DNA of 28,290 nt, taken from assembly GCA_009602725.1 (NCBI GenBank), contig WELB01000271.1:120233-148522 (forward strand), in the 5' to 3' direction. The DNA comes from Spirogloea muscicola. Taxonomy: Eukaryota > Streptophyta > Zygnematophyceae > Spirogloeales > Spirogloeaceae. The position numbers and the translations under genes are program-made. Every line of letters begins with the position of its first letter. The first letter of the stretch is position 1. Below the pieces are notes generated by a model. The model was given only the letters and a program-made list of their open reading frames with translations, searched no databases and was not told where the DNA came from. This document shows positions 9,467-18,507 of this stretch, one piece after another.

Positions 9467-10602
9467 CTGCCCCTTGGGGCCGGGTGGAGTGGATTTGCTT
9501 GATGAGGGGTGCTTGGGAGCTTGGGTACAATTTCGGATGCGATGGCCCTTCTGGCCACACCGGTAGCAAGCGCGGTCCTCCTCGGGGACAAAGGCCGCGG
9601 GCTTAGTTGGGCGCCGTGGCCCCACATAGGGCTTGCCAGTGGTGCTTGGCATACTACTGGGGCGACGCTTCGAAGATGAAGGCGCAGCCGGGTCGATGAC
9701 TTCTGGCAGAGGACGCTTGCGGGGATACATGCCAAAAGTGATAGGCGCCTGCTCAATCACGCGGTCCAGAGTGTCCACTGGCTGGAAGGTTACAGCATCC
9801 AATTGGGCAAGGAGGGCCACGTGCTCGGGCAGCCCTGCCTTAAACCTCTGGCACTGGTCAGTATTATCCATGGGCTTAGGTGTTGAGTTTCGACAACAGC
9901 ATGTGGAACTGCCGCACATAGTCTTCAAAATCGTTGTTTCTCATGCGGATGACATCAAGCTCGTTTTGCGCATTGAGCTCGGCGTGCACTTCGCCATAGA
10001 AGTTTGACAACGATCTGACGAGAGAATCCCAATGATTATACACTACGGGGGTGGATGATTTCTTCACGCTTTCCCAACCACTGGGCGGGATCGCCTGAGA
10101 GGTACGCGGCCGCAAGCCCGACACGGTGTTGTGCGCCAGTGCCACACTGCACGAAAACACGCAAGAATCTCTGCAAGCCAAGCGTTGAGGCCGCCGCGAA
10201 AGGATTGCGCACTGAATTTGAGGGTGAGGCGGGCTTGGCACGCCCCACCTGCGACTCACGGAGTTTGGACTTCAGTTTGCGGACACGCTTGTCGCCCTTG
10301 GTTACTCGGGCGACAAGCGCTTGCACTTCTTCCAGCAGCGCTCCCGAGGAGGAAGCCACTGCAGGGTCCCCACTCACCGGGACCGCAGCCTCGTGGAGCT
10401 CCTGAAGGCGCGCATTGCGCCGGGCGTCGTCGGAGGTCAGGACGTCCGCAGCCGTCGCCTGGAGCTCCCCTAGATCGTCGGCAAGGTCCTCGACCTCAAG
10501 AGGTGGAACAGCCGGTGGAGGAGGACTTGGGCATGTACTGGAGTCCGGCGACTCCATGCCTGATACCACACACTGACGGATCAAGTCAGATGCGGCAGAC
10601 AT
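9467..10602 (-). pseudogene. element 1 gag (capsid and CCHC nucleocapsid)
   Basis: Gag forms the particle and binds the RNA genome. It lies in three frames. From a likely ATG at 10602 (MSAASDLIRQ) the first frame runs to 10036 and includes a coiled-coil-like charged stretch and AAAYLSGDPAQW, the usual capsid motif. The frame shifts near 10075 into WDSLVRSLSNFYG and FEDYVRQFHMLLSKLN (down to about 9890), then shifts again into a frame with FKAGLPEHV. This last frame has a CX2CX4HX4C zinc knuckle, CYRCGQKGHRIRNC, at 9527-9568. Its apparent stop at 9455 lies inside the solo LTR. The element N-terminus could also start further upstream. Confidence 0.85.
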
Positions 10603-11251
10603 ATCGAGGATCCATACTGGCGAGAAGTACTCAGAAGGACTGGTGCCCCAGACCCACAAGCAATCAAGACAGCACATGCGTTATACCTCTAAACCACAAA
10701 GCTGTACGAGCAGCAAGAGGGAGGGACCAGGAGTGGACGGACCAACCAATTCCTGGCATACGGTCAGACTTTGCCGCCCACCGGCGACCGGGTTCACTTC
10801 CGTGCCGTACTGGCCGGCAATCGCCGGTCACAGAAAGATGAGCTCGCCCATAGAAGAGAGGGGCTGGCAGAAGCCAGCCAAAAAAGGATGGACAAAATCC
10901 AAAAGAAGGGAAACACACTAGCTAGGCATCGAGACAACTAGACATGACGGAACCACACGAAGTTCAAAACCCGCGGGTGAGCAACATCAGGTCAGAGGTG
11001 GTTTACGCTGGTAAGTGCTGACCTAACACGATAGCTTGTTGCCGGGACGACGAGCCGCTTGGCATCTTGAGGGCCCCGTACGTGGATGTCGCAGGCGAGA
11101 GGGCGGCACACGTGCCGCTTCGCCGATGACAGATCCACGTCTACACTGGAAAATTTCACTCGAAAGAGAAATTCAGTCCAGAATGCAGAGGGATCCATGC
11201 ACTGTCAGCAGTAAAACACAACCTTTTACTTGACTGGCAAGGCAAGAACAC
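10603..11251 (-). other. element 1 5' leader
   Basis: This is the stretch between the primer site and gag. It holds a 68-codon minus-strand frame (11198-10992, MDPSAFWTEF...) resembling nothing I know, and short GC-rich inverted segments. A leader peptide or the packaging region are possible, but neither is shown by the sequence. Confidence 0.5.
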
Positions 11252-11262
11252 CTCTGATACCA
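11252..11262 (-). promoter_or_regulatory. primer binding site for initiator tRNA-Met
   Basis: The minus strand reads TGGTATCAGAG one base after the end of the 5' LTR (GATGTTACA-T-TGGTATCAGAG). This matches the 3' end complement of initiator tRNA-Met, the common primer of plant and algal LTR elements. It fixes the orientation and the 5' LTR. Confidence 0.9.
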
Positions 11263-11263
11263 A

Positions 11264-11911
11264 TGTAACATCTCTGCATCTAAACACACAGTTCGAGTCA
11301 GGGTGTCCTGGTTTGGGTTCGAGCATAGGGTGTTTTGGAGACAACCCTCATACAGGAGAACGCAAACGCACATACGCGCACAGAGCGCAGCGGAAGTCTT
11401 ACCCTGAGGCACCGCCCTAAGGCGGTGACTCTACCAATAGACTTACCGAGAGCCGGCAGGGCCTGCAGCGATGAGCTTCGGCGACGGGCTGGCAGCAGGC
11501 GGCAGCAGCAAAGCTGTGGCGGCGGCGGCAGCAGCAGGCAGCAGCGGGGCTGGCTAGGCAGCAGCGGGCTGTATCTCTCTCGGGCGTTCGTCCGACTGAG
11601 CAGTCTGGCCTCGGCCGGCTACAGATAGCGTTCCACCTGCCACCCCTCCCCCGAGGGTGTGACGAGGGTCGTCCCAGGGCCCACCGTCGGAAGGACGGGC
11701 CCAACAATGGGGACACGAAATAGCGTGTGTGACGAGGGGGGCCCCGAGGGCCCACCCTCGGCAGGGCTCGCCCAAGAGCGAGCCCGACATCAGGAATAGC
11801 CACACAGGGTGCAGCGGATCGACCGGCACCGTTGACACGCCCCAACGGTGACGAGACGACACTGGAAGGTTCCCCGCAACGTTGGCACTCCCTGACGGCG
11901 GGAACGTTCCA
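11264..11911 (-). mobile_element. element 1, 5' LTR
   Basis: The LTR is 648 bp and closely matches 4733-5377 along its whole length. On the minus strand it starts TGGAACGTTCCCGCC (T to G at the third base compared with other copies) and ends GATGTTACA next to the primer site. The hairpin at 11410-11427 has a CTAA loop and intact arms. Confidence 0.92.
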
Positions 11912-12060
11912 GGGTGGGTCAGCTCTCCCTCAGGCCAGCGCCTTGCGGGCTGGCCGGGTGGGCCAGCTCTCCCTGGGGCCAGCGCCCTGCGAGCTGGCCG
12001 GGTGGGCCAGCTCTCCTCCAGCAATACCCTGCGGGCTGGCCGGATTAACCAGCTCTCTTG
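11912..12060. repeat. 44-bp minisatellite inside LTR
   Basis: Units start at 11912, 11956 and 12000, with a diverged unit at about 12043. The core is GGGTGGGCCAGCTCTCC followed by GGCCAGCG and GCTGGCC. The solo LTR has only about one and a half units (9228-9312, inverted), so copy number varies between LTRs. Confidence 0.8.
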
Positions 12061-12708
12061 GCCTCATGGCCGCATGGCCTCGGTTCTGTGTCCTCATGGC
12101 CTCAGTCCCTTGGCCCCGTGAGCCAGGCTATTGGCCTGGCGCGCCACCTCCTTGGCGCTAGTCACTGTGCAGCGTCCCTTGGACTCGCGCGCCGGCCTCT
12201 GGGCGCTAGTCCCTTGGACTCGTGCTACAGGCCTCTGGCCCTGTGTGACAGCCTCTTGTAGTCATTGTGTCCCCTTGTCAGGCCCGCGCCTCCGAGGGAG
12301 GGCCCTGGGGGCGACCCTCGTCACACCCTCAGGGGAGGGGTGGCAGGAGAACCGCTATGCACAGTAGGCCTTGGCCAGACTCCGGAGTCCGACCCACGCC
12401 CGAGAGAGACACGGCCCTGCTGCTGCCTAGCCAGCCCCGCTGCTGTCTGCTGCTGCCGCCGCCGCCACAGCTGTGCTGCTGCCGCCTGCTCCCAGCCCGT
12501 CGCCGCAGCTCATCGCTGCGGGCCCTGCCGGCTCTCCGTAAGTCTATTGGTAGAGTCACCGCCCTAGGGCGGTGCCTCAGGGTAAGACTTCCGCTGCGCT
12601 CTGTGCGCGTATGTGCGTTGGCGTTCTCCTGCATGACGGTTGTCTCCAAAACACCCAATGCTCGAATCCAAAGCAGGACACTGTGTGATTAGATGCAGAG
12701 ATGTCACA
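11912..12708 (+). mobile_element. family A LTR, 5'-truncated
   Basis: This plus-oriented LTR is very like the solo LTR at 8558-9466 in inverted orientation. Its first part is missing: it begins within a 44-bp repeat exactly where element 1 starts. It ends GATGTCACA at 12708 inside the RNase H of another pol copy. A GTAAGT is near 12538 and the hairpin is at 12557-12574. Confidence 0.85.
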
Positions 12709-13960
12709 GCATGCACAACAGCAAGGAGCTCTTGTGCCCCCGTAGCGTAGTTACGCTCTGCAGGACAAAGCAGGCGACTTTCAAATGCTACGGGGTGACC
12801 CTCCTGCAAGTGAACGGCACCGATGCCGATCAAAGAGGCGTCGTATACTACTTCAATTGGCACGCCTTCTCGAGGCAAGGCCAAAACGGGTGGATGCACC
12901 AGGACCCGTTTCATATCCTCAAATGCTTTCTGGCATTCGGACGTCCACACCCAGCTGACGTCCTTACGAGTGAGCTTCGTACGAGGAGATGCCATACTTC
13001 TGTACTCTTACAGGAATTTACGGAGGTGATTGGGGATTCCAAGTAGGGACGCTCCGTGGCACATCACTACTACAGTCCGTTACTACTTGGTGGGGTTGAC
13101 GCGAACTCGTCTTTGCTCACAACATGGCCTTTGTATGTTCCGGCTGGTTAAACACATAGTTTGCATACGGTTGATTTGCCCGCAGCACTTGCAGTACATG
13201 CTGTAGGTGCAGTACGTGATCCTCAGGTGTTTTACTGAACACCAGTCTGCCATCGAGTAAACCAACCCAGAGTCACACAGTAGGGGGCCAAAGACTTTCA
13301 TTATCACAACCTGGCACGTGCAGGTGCTTTTGGTCAATTTCAAGCGGAGCATCTTGCACCAGAAGTAGCCGAGCGGCCTACAACAAGCCGATCAAGGAAC
13401 TTGCTCAGGTGTGAGACGAGTATGATCATCACCGCTTTGCAAAGCGGGGGAGCTGTACACATAAGCTTCCGCAAGACGATTTCACAGATTATCTATGTTT
13501 AGGAAGACGGTATGCTATCTTGACAGTGAGCTAACTCAGAGCTCATACTCGATGTACATCGAAGACTCCAGCCTTCTTCACAACGAAGGAGATGGGTGCA
13601 TCGCACGACAATAGTCAAGAGACACCATGTTGAGAATAACACACTCGCAGAGTCAGGGGGAGACTCTGTGCGCATCATCACAATGAGATACTTAGCCAAA
13701 GCTGGAATCATGTGAGAGAACGTCTTCAAATACAGCCTTCCGGCTCAGCTTTCCAGGATGCTGGTGAAAGCAATCCCATGCAAGTCAACCCTTTGTCAAC
13801 CAAAGGCGGAGACGAGCATTCAGCCGGAGTATCCATGATGCACTCAAGTATACAGCTGAAGGCATCACATGCCGGCAGCTTACTCAAGTGCACAGAGATA
13901 CTTTGGCACATAACTCGGCCAAAGGCGCAATCTTCACCACTCAGCATACGGGCTTACCTA
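12709..13960 (-). pseudogene. pol remnant (copy 2): RNase H, RT, protease-RT linker
   Basis: The segment is collinear with element 1 pol. RNase H (12709-12995) keeps YDASLIGIGAV and AQELLAVVHA and is cut by the LTR ending at 12708. RT at 13083-13352 keeps KVFGPLLCD, but the active-site region is lost (SGLVYSMADW replaces VLVYLDD). Broken RT sequence follows to about 13620, then TESPPDS at about 13650, matching the protease-RT linker of element 1. Beyond that the match fades by about 13960. Many stops and frameshifts are present, so this copy is old. Confidence 0.8.
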
Positions 13961-14365
13961 CAGACCACTCGAGCAGGACAAAGAGACACACATGGTCTCG
14001 ACCATACCCGACACAAGTAACTTGATACGTAGGCACCGCAAGGAGTATAGAAGCGAAGAGAGTTCCAGGTAGCGGGTGCTGCAGGAGGCATTGACAACAT
14101 TCGCCAACCCTGCCTCAGCACACCCACTTAGCCCGTAGCCATGATTATTACATCAACAACAGATACGGAGAGCCATGGACTTTGTACTGGAAGTAGATAA
14201 CACCGAGGTGCTACTGACCAGGGCCATATAGGAACTAGGTCAATGAGGATGGCGGCCAGCCACAGTCCTCATGTCACTACAGGCCAAGCACCATAGGCTT
14301 CCATGATCTGGAGTGTGGCGTTGTGCCACTTGACGTTGGCCGAACCCGGATGCGTGGATGCAGCG
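13961..14365. other. unassigned
   Basis: The stretch lies between a pol remnant and an LTR fragment. No long open frame, repeat or LTR motif is convincing. It may be decayed gag or leader of copy 2. Confidence 0.3.
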
Positions 14366-14542
14366 GTCGTCACACCCTCAGGGGAGGGGTGCAGATGGAA
14401 CGCTATAGGTAGTAGGCTGAGGCCAGACTCCTCAGTCAGCCGTGACACCAAGAGAGGCCAGCCCTGCTGCTGCCTGCTGCCGCAGCCGCTGCCACAGCTC
14501 TGCTGCTGCCGCCTGCTGCCCAGCCCGTCGCCGCAACTCGTC
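14366..14542 (+). mobile_element. family A LTR fragment
   Basis: Plus-oriented middle part of the LTR: GTCGTCACACCCTCAGGGG, a TATA-like CTATAGGTAG at about 14402, then the CTG/GCC-rich tract. Both ends are missing. Confidence 0.75.
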
Positions 14543-14945
14543 TGAAACGTCCTGAGCCCTATACACGCATTTAGGCATTAGTACTACCTAATTGGCTTCG
14601 GTCAATGGGGGTTTAGAAGCAAACACCCCACAGTGAAGCACTACTACAACACAGCGGAAGTCTTACCCTGAGGCGCCGCCAGAAGGCGGCGACTCTACTA
14701 AGGGTCTGATTTACTGGCTATCCCCATATGGGGCGCAGCCATGTTTTTTATGAAGAGCCGGCGCTGTCCGCTGCGATGAGCTGCGGCGAAATGCTGGTCA
14801 GTAGACGACGGCAGCAAAGCTGTGGCGGCAGCTGCAGCAGCAGGCAAGCAGGGCTCTGCCTCTCTCTGGCCTCACTGATCGAATTGACCCATTCGGTCTT
14901 AGCCAACTATTTGTGATGCTTCAATGCCAACCCCCTTCCAGGATG
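14543..14945 (-). mobile_element. family A LTR fragment (3' part)
   Basis: Minus-oriented copy beginning TGAAACGTCCTGA, degenerate for TGTAACGTCC. The hairpin at 14674-14691 has CGCCGCC/GGCGGCG arms. The GTAAGT seen in other copies is changed here. Similarity fades after about 14905. Confidence 0.75.
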
Positions 14946-15257
14946 TGTAGGAGCCACTTCGAGGCTTGCCCCGTCAGGGGCGGTCTCACGAGGGTCGATC
15001 GTGGGAATGTGTCACGTCCACGTGAAGACCTCGAGTGTACCGTAGGGTGGACATGTAACGTCCACGGGCGCACCGTAAGGGACCCGTAGGACATGCGACG
15101 TCCACAGGCGGACCTCGAGGATACCGCAAGAGAGGGGTCACGCCAAGTGGCACAACGCTGGCGGTAGAAGACAATGCGCGCGGGAAAAGACACAGAAATG
15201 GGCCACGCGACAGATACAACATGTACGCGTTACTGGGAGGTAAATGCGCCCAGACGG
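14946..15257. other. unassigned, with short CACGTCCAC repeats
   Basis: Three imperfect units of about 40-45 bp sit at about 15005-15128, each starting with (A)TGTSACGTCCAC or a variant and containing ACCGTA or GACCTCGAG. They may come from a diverged LTR U3. No gene is seen. Confidence 0.4.
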
Positions 15258-16070
15258 GCGGAACGCTACATCGTCGCTGCGGGCCTCGCCGGCTCTCTGT
15301 AAGTACCATGGATGCTCTCCTTGCGTGGACAGCTGCTGTGTAATGAACCAGCCGTTTGGTTAAGCCACATGGCTCTGTTTGCATTACATGACCGGCTATT
15401 TGGGACTAAGTGGGCCCGCCAGGTGGCGGGCTGGCTTGCCGGGCAAGTGGCCCGCCCAGAGACGGGTCCAGCCCGTCCAGAAATACTCCTCGCCAGGATC
15501 CGCCCGTTCAAGGGAGGATCTTTTGCCCGCCGTCTGGCAGGCCATGGGGCGACCCGCTCACACCCCTGGAGGGGGGGGTGGCACAGAAAAGCACGAAGAG
15601 CCTTGGGGGCTGAGGCTCGAGGAAGTTCGAACCGGTGAAGCCCAGGAGCAGCCTTGCCGCTGCTCGCCGCCGCAGCCGCCGCCGCACCTTGCTGCGGGGC
15701 CTGCTGCGCCGGCCTGCGCCCAGGAAGTGGAGTCGCCGCCGGACGGCGGCGCCACGGGGCCTGTCTTCCGCTGCGCCTATGCGCTAGTGCTTTGCCTGTG
15801 TAGTGGGTTGGTCCCTAAACCCCTACAGCCGAACTTAAGAAGGACTGCTCACCCTAACTGCGTGTGTAGGGCGAGGTTCCTTACGTGCTGACCCTCGGTG
15901 AGTCGCCACCTTCCGGCGGTGCCTCAAGGTAAGACTTCCGCTGCGCGCGCGTATAACCGCTGTATGCGCTGGCGTCTATCTGTAAGAGGGCTGTCTCCAA
16001 AACACCTTATGTCCGTATCTCAACAGGACGTTCGAAACCTAATTGTGTGTTCAGGGATAGAAACGTTACA
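15258..16070 (+). mobile_element. family A LTR interrupted by a family C LTR
   Basis: The plus-oriented pieces 15258-15338 and 15886-16070 join to give the normal order: GTAAGT, CCATGG, CAGCTGCTG, ACCCTCGG, hairpin (15904-15921), GGTAAGACTTCCGC, and the end AAACGTTACA at 16070. The 5' part is missing. Its end abuts another pol fragment, as for the LTR ending at 12708. Confidence 0.82.
15339..15885 (+). mobile_element. family C LTR, complete, 5-bp target duplication
   Basis: The 547-bp unit starts TGTAATGAACC and ends TTCCTTACG (CA mutated to CG). It is flanked by TGCTG at 15334-15338 and 15886-15890, a perfect target duplication. U3 differs from family A, but it carries the same kind of hairpin, CGCCGCC-GGAC-GGCGGCG at 15734-15751, followed by GTCTTCCGCTGCGC. 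The 3' part of a second copy lies at 25424-25521. With no internal region, it is a solo LTR. Confidence 0.85.
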
Positions 16071-16300
16071 GAGGAATCGCCTATGTGCCATACCCTTGTA
16101 GGGACTTCCAAAAAAATTTGCAAAATCCAGAAAGTATCGCGACTGAGGCACGTTTTGTGGCACAGGCCAATCTCGTACAACCGAAGTCGTCTTGGTGTCG
16201 ACGCATATCCCGCCTTTGCTCACATGGCAATGGGTAGCGGCTCTTGATTGTGAGCTTGCGCAAAGCTCGATCAACGATGGACATCCAAAGTGTAACGATA
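16071..16300 (-). pseudogene. RT remnant with internal deletion (copy 5)
   Basis: Two frames match element 1. LRKLTIKSRYPLP (about 16220-16255) corresponds to the [12 protein letters not shown] of RT, and VDTKTTSVVRDWPVPQNVPQ corresponds to the RT connection. The roughly 150 residues that should lie between them, including the first aspartate and YLDD, are absent. It is bounded at 16070 by an LTR end. Confidence 0.75.
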
Positions 16301-16884
16301 TTAACATGGCTGGAATGTCAATGCAGCATAAATGTATTGACAGATGCTTGGAGACTTGACACCTCCTCCGGCTGACAATTATTGGACTGTCTGTGCCGCA
16401 GGATAGGCTTGACAAATGCCTGGAGACGGACATTTCACCCGGCTGACGACTGGGAAGCGTGGTTCAATCTTGAGCTGAGAGCAGCGTAACCTGGAGTCGT
16501 GACGCGCGAGACAGCATGATGCTGGGCGCTGGAACAGCGACGGGAGGCGGCAGCGCTGTAGACTACCTTGACTGCGTCATCTAGCGGTCGTCGATGTCGA
16601 ACGATAGATGGCTCTCGATTGCCCAAGGGTAGTAGACCGTCGTTCATATTGACAAGGCGTTGACGGGGAACCGTCGGTATGGAGGAAATTGGCCGATGGA
16701 TGGTTAGAATGTCGATAGTAGACCGTTGATTGCCGTCGACAGGTCGTGGACGGGTCGCCAACGAGATACTGGGTGCCGATTATCCCACCCAGCCCGTATG
16801 GCCGGGCTCGCAGTCCGTAAGGCTATGTAGGGGGAATCCGAGATGGAAAAGCGGGTGAGTTCTTAATTCACCACGGACCCCTGG
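16301..16884. other. unassigned
   Basis: No recognisable gene. An imperfect direct repeat of about 42 bp occurs at about 16337 and 16409 (TTGACARATGCYTGGAGAC). A 108-codon minus-strand frame at 16435-16761 is compositionally plain and resembles no family I know. Confidence 0.35.
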
Positions 16885-17515
16885 TGTGACGTTCTGATCC
16901 CTATACACGCAGTGTAAATGAGTACGTCTATATTGGAGTTCGGACCTAGGGTGTCTTAGGAACTTACCCCCTAAATATTGAAACGCCAGAGCACACGGCG
17001 CATACTAGCGCATACCGCACAGCGGAAGTACCATGAGGCACCGCCAGAGGGCAGTGACTCTACCGCGGGTCTGGCTTAGTAATCCCAGATGCAGCGCAAA
17101 TATGGCACTTCCGGAGAGCTGGCGTTGTCCGCATCGACGAGCTGCAGCGAATGGCTGAGCAGCAGATGGTGGCAGCAGAGCTGTGGCAGCGGCTGCGGCA
17201 GCAGGCAAGCAGGGCTGTGCCTCTGTCGGCGTCACTGGTCCGACTAATCATTCTGGCCTCGGCCTACTATGGATAGCATTCCAGCTGCCACCCCTCCCCG
17301 AGGGGGTGACAACTGTCGCCCCAGGGCCCACCCTCGGAAAGGCGGGGCCAATAATGAGGATGCCAGGACCCTCCCTCGGAGAGCGCACCCGACAACGGGA
17401 ATAGCTGCACAGGGTGCAGCGAATTTACCTGCACCAGTGGGGACGCCGCACGATGACGAGACGATGATGGAAGCTTAATGGCACCATTGGCACGTCCAAA
17501 CGGAGGGAACAATGT
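16885..17515 (-). mobile_element. family A LTR, nearly complete
   Basis: About 631 bp, matching the length and order of the element 1 LTRs (CACAGGGTGCAGCGAATT, GACGAGACGATG). The 3' end is GAACGTCACA at 16885; the 5' start is degenerate (AATGTAC at about 17511-17517). The hairpin at 17039-17056 has one mispaired base. The adjacent DNA below 16885 has no tRNA-Met primer site. Confidence 0.8.
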
Positions 17516-17523
17516 ACCTGGAC

Positions 17524-18053
17524 TGTAACGTGACCTCCTTTTGGGAGTGCCAACGGTGCCGGTGACCTTACATGATCGTATCGTATCTACCGTTTTGGAA
17601 TTCCCAAACGGTACCGGTATCTTTGCTCCACTGTATGTAGCCAAGTACGGCCCGAGGCCCCGGTTTCCGTACCGCACGTGCACCGCCCAGGAGGCGCCAA
17701 TACGCGACCCCTTGGCGCCGCCAGGAGGCGCCGCTTTGTGCCTCCTTGGCGCCGTCCGAGGCGCCGCGTTGCGCCGCCCAAGGCGCCGCGTCGCCCCTCC
17801 TTGGAGCCGCCCGAGGCGCTGCTGTTCGTGTCCATTCGCCAACCAGTCCTTAGACCCTGGTCCGGCCCGCCCCTCCGGGAGAGGGCCTTGGGGGCGACCC
17901 TCGTCACACCCCGGGGGAGAGGTGGCAGGTGGAACGCTATGAGTATTAGGCCCTGGCCAGACCCTCAATTCGACCAACGCAGAGAGAGACACAGCCCTGC
18001 TGCCGCCTAGCTAGCCCCGCTGCTGCCTGCTGCCGCAGCCGCCGCCACAGCTC
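17524..18053 (+). mobile_element. family A LTR, 5' part
   Basis: Starts TGTAACGTGACC and carries the AAACGGTACCGGTA segment, repeated GGCGCC-rich units (17690-17815), a TATA-like CTATGAGTAT near 17937 and the CTG/GCC tract. It stops at 18053, where the 3' end of an oppositely oriented LTR begins. Confidence 0.82.
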
Positions 18054-18054
18054 T

Positions 18055-18332
18055 TGTAACTTCCCTGTCCTTAATCACACAGTTAGGGTCAGAACGTCCT
18101 GTGTGGATTTCGGACATGTCTTTTGGAAACAAACCCTCTTACAAAGTTAAACGCCAGCGCACACAGCGCACACGTACGCGCACACAGCGCAGCAGAAGTC
18201 TTACCCTAAGGCACCGCCGGAAGGCGGTGACTCGACCGAGGGTCACCAGCTGTCCCCGCAAGGGGCGCGGCCATGGTACTTACACGATGCCAGCGAGGCC
18301 CGCAGCGACGAGCTGAGGTGACGGGCTGGGCA
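18055..18332 (-). mobile_element. family A LTR, 3' part
   Basis: Minus-oriented; its terminus TGTAACTTCC is at 18055. The hairpin at 18212-18229 has a GGAA loop, and a GTAAGT is near 18280. It is cut at 18332 by a family B LTR. Confidence 0.8.
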
Positions 18333-18507
18333 TGTCATGCCCGGGCGCATCGCGTCATTGTAGCGTCGGTTAGAGGGCAGTCTGGCGGTCCGGAGAGCCT
18401 TGGTGCGCCGCACGCTGTGTCTGTACCTACTGCCTTGACCCCCCTTTGCGGGGTTGGGCCTTGATGAGAATGGACGGCGGAGAGAGGCCATCTCTCCGCA
18501 AGTAACA
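18333..18507 (+). mobile_element. family B LTR (first copy)
   Basis: Starts TGTCATGCCCGGGCGC and shares head and tail with the LTR at 19667 (GTAGCGTCGG, CTACTGCCTTGACC, GGCGGAGAGAG). It lacks about 95 bp present there, a deletion between GGCGG direct repeats. It probably ends TAACA at 18507. Confidence 0.75.

Larger units (their letters stand above)
4733..11911 (-). mobile_element. element 1: Ty3/Gypsy chromovirus, near full length, defective
   Basis: On the minus strand the order is 5' LTR (11911-11264), primer site, leader, gag, protease, RT, RNase H, integrase end, chromodomain, polypurine tract and 3' LTR (5377-4733). The span is 7179 bp, or about 6.27 kb without the solo LTR and its duplicated bases. 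The two LTRs are about 95% alike by eye, so the insertion is not very recent. Flanking pentamers (CTACC before 4733, GGGTG after 11911) do not match, so one flank has probably been exchanged by recombination. Frameshifts and an integrase deletion mean it cannot encode its own mobility functions. Confidence 0.9.

Noticed and set aside
10131-10841. 236-codon plus-strand ORF
   Set aside because: It is the antisense shadow of element 1 gag and leader, with no recognisable domain.
17267-17992. 241-codon minus-strand ORF
   Set aside because: It spans two LTRs of opposite orientation and has no conserved domain.
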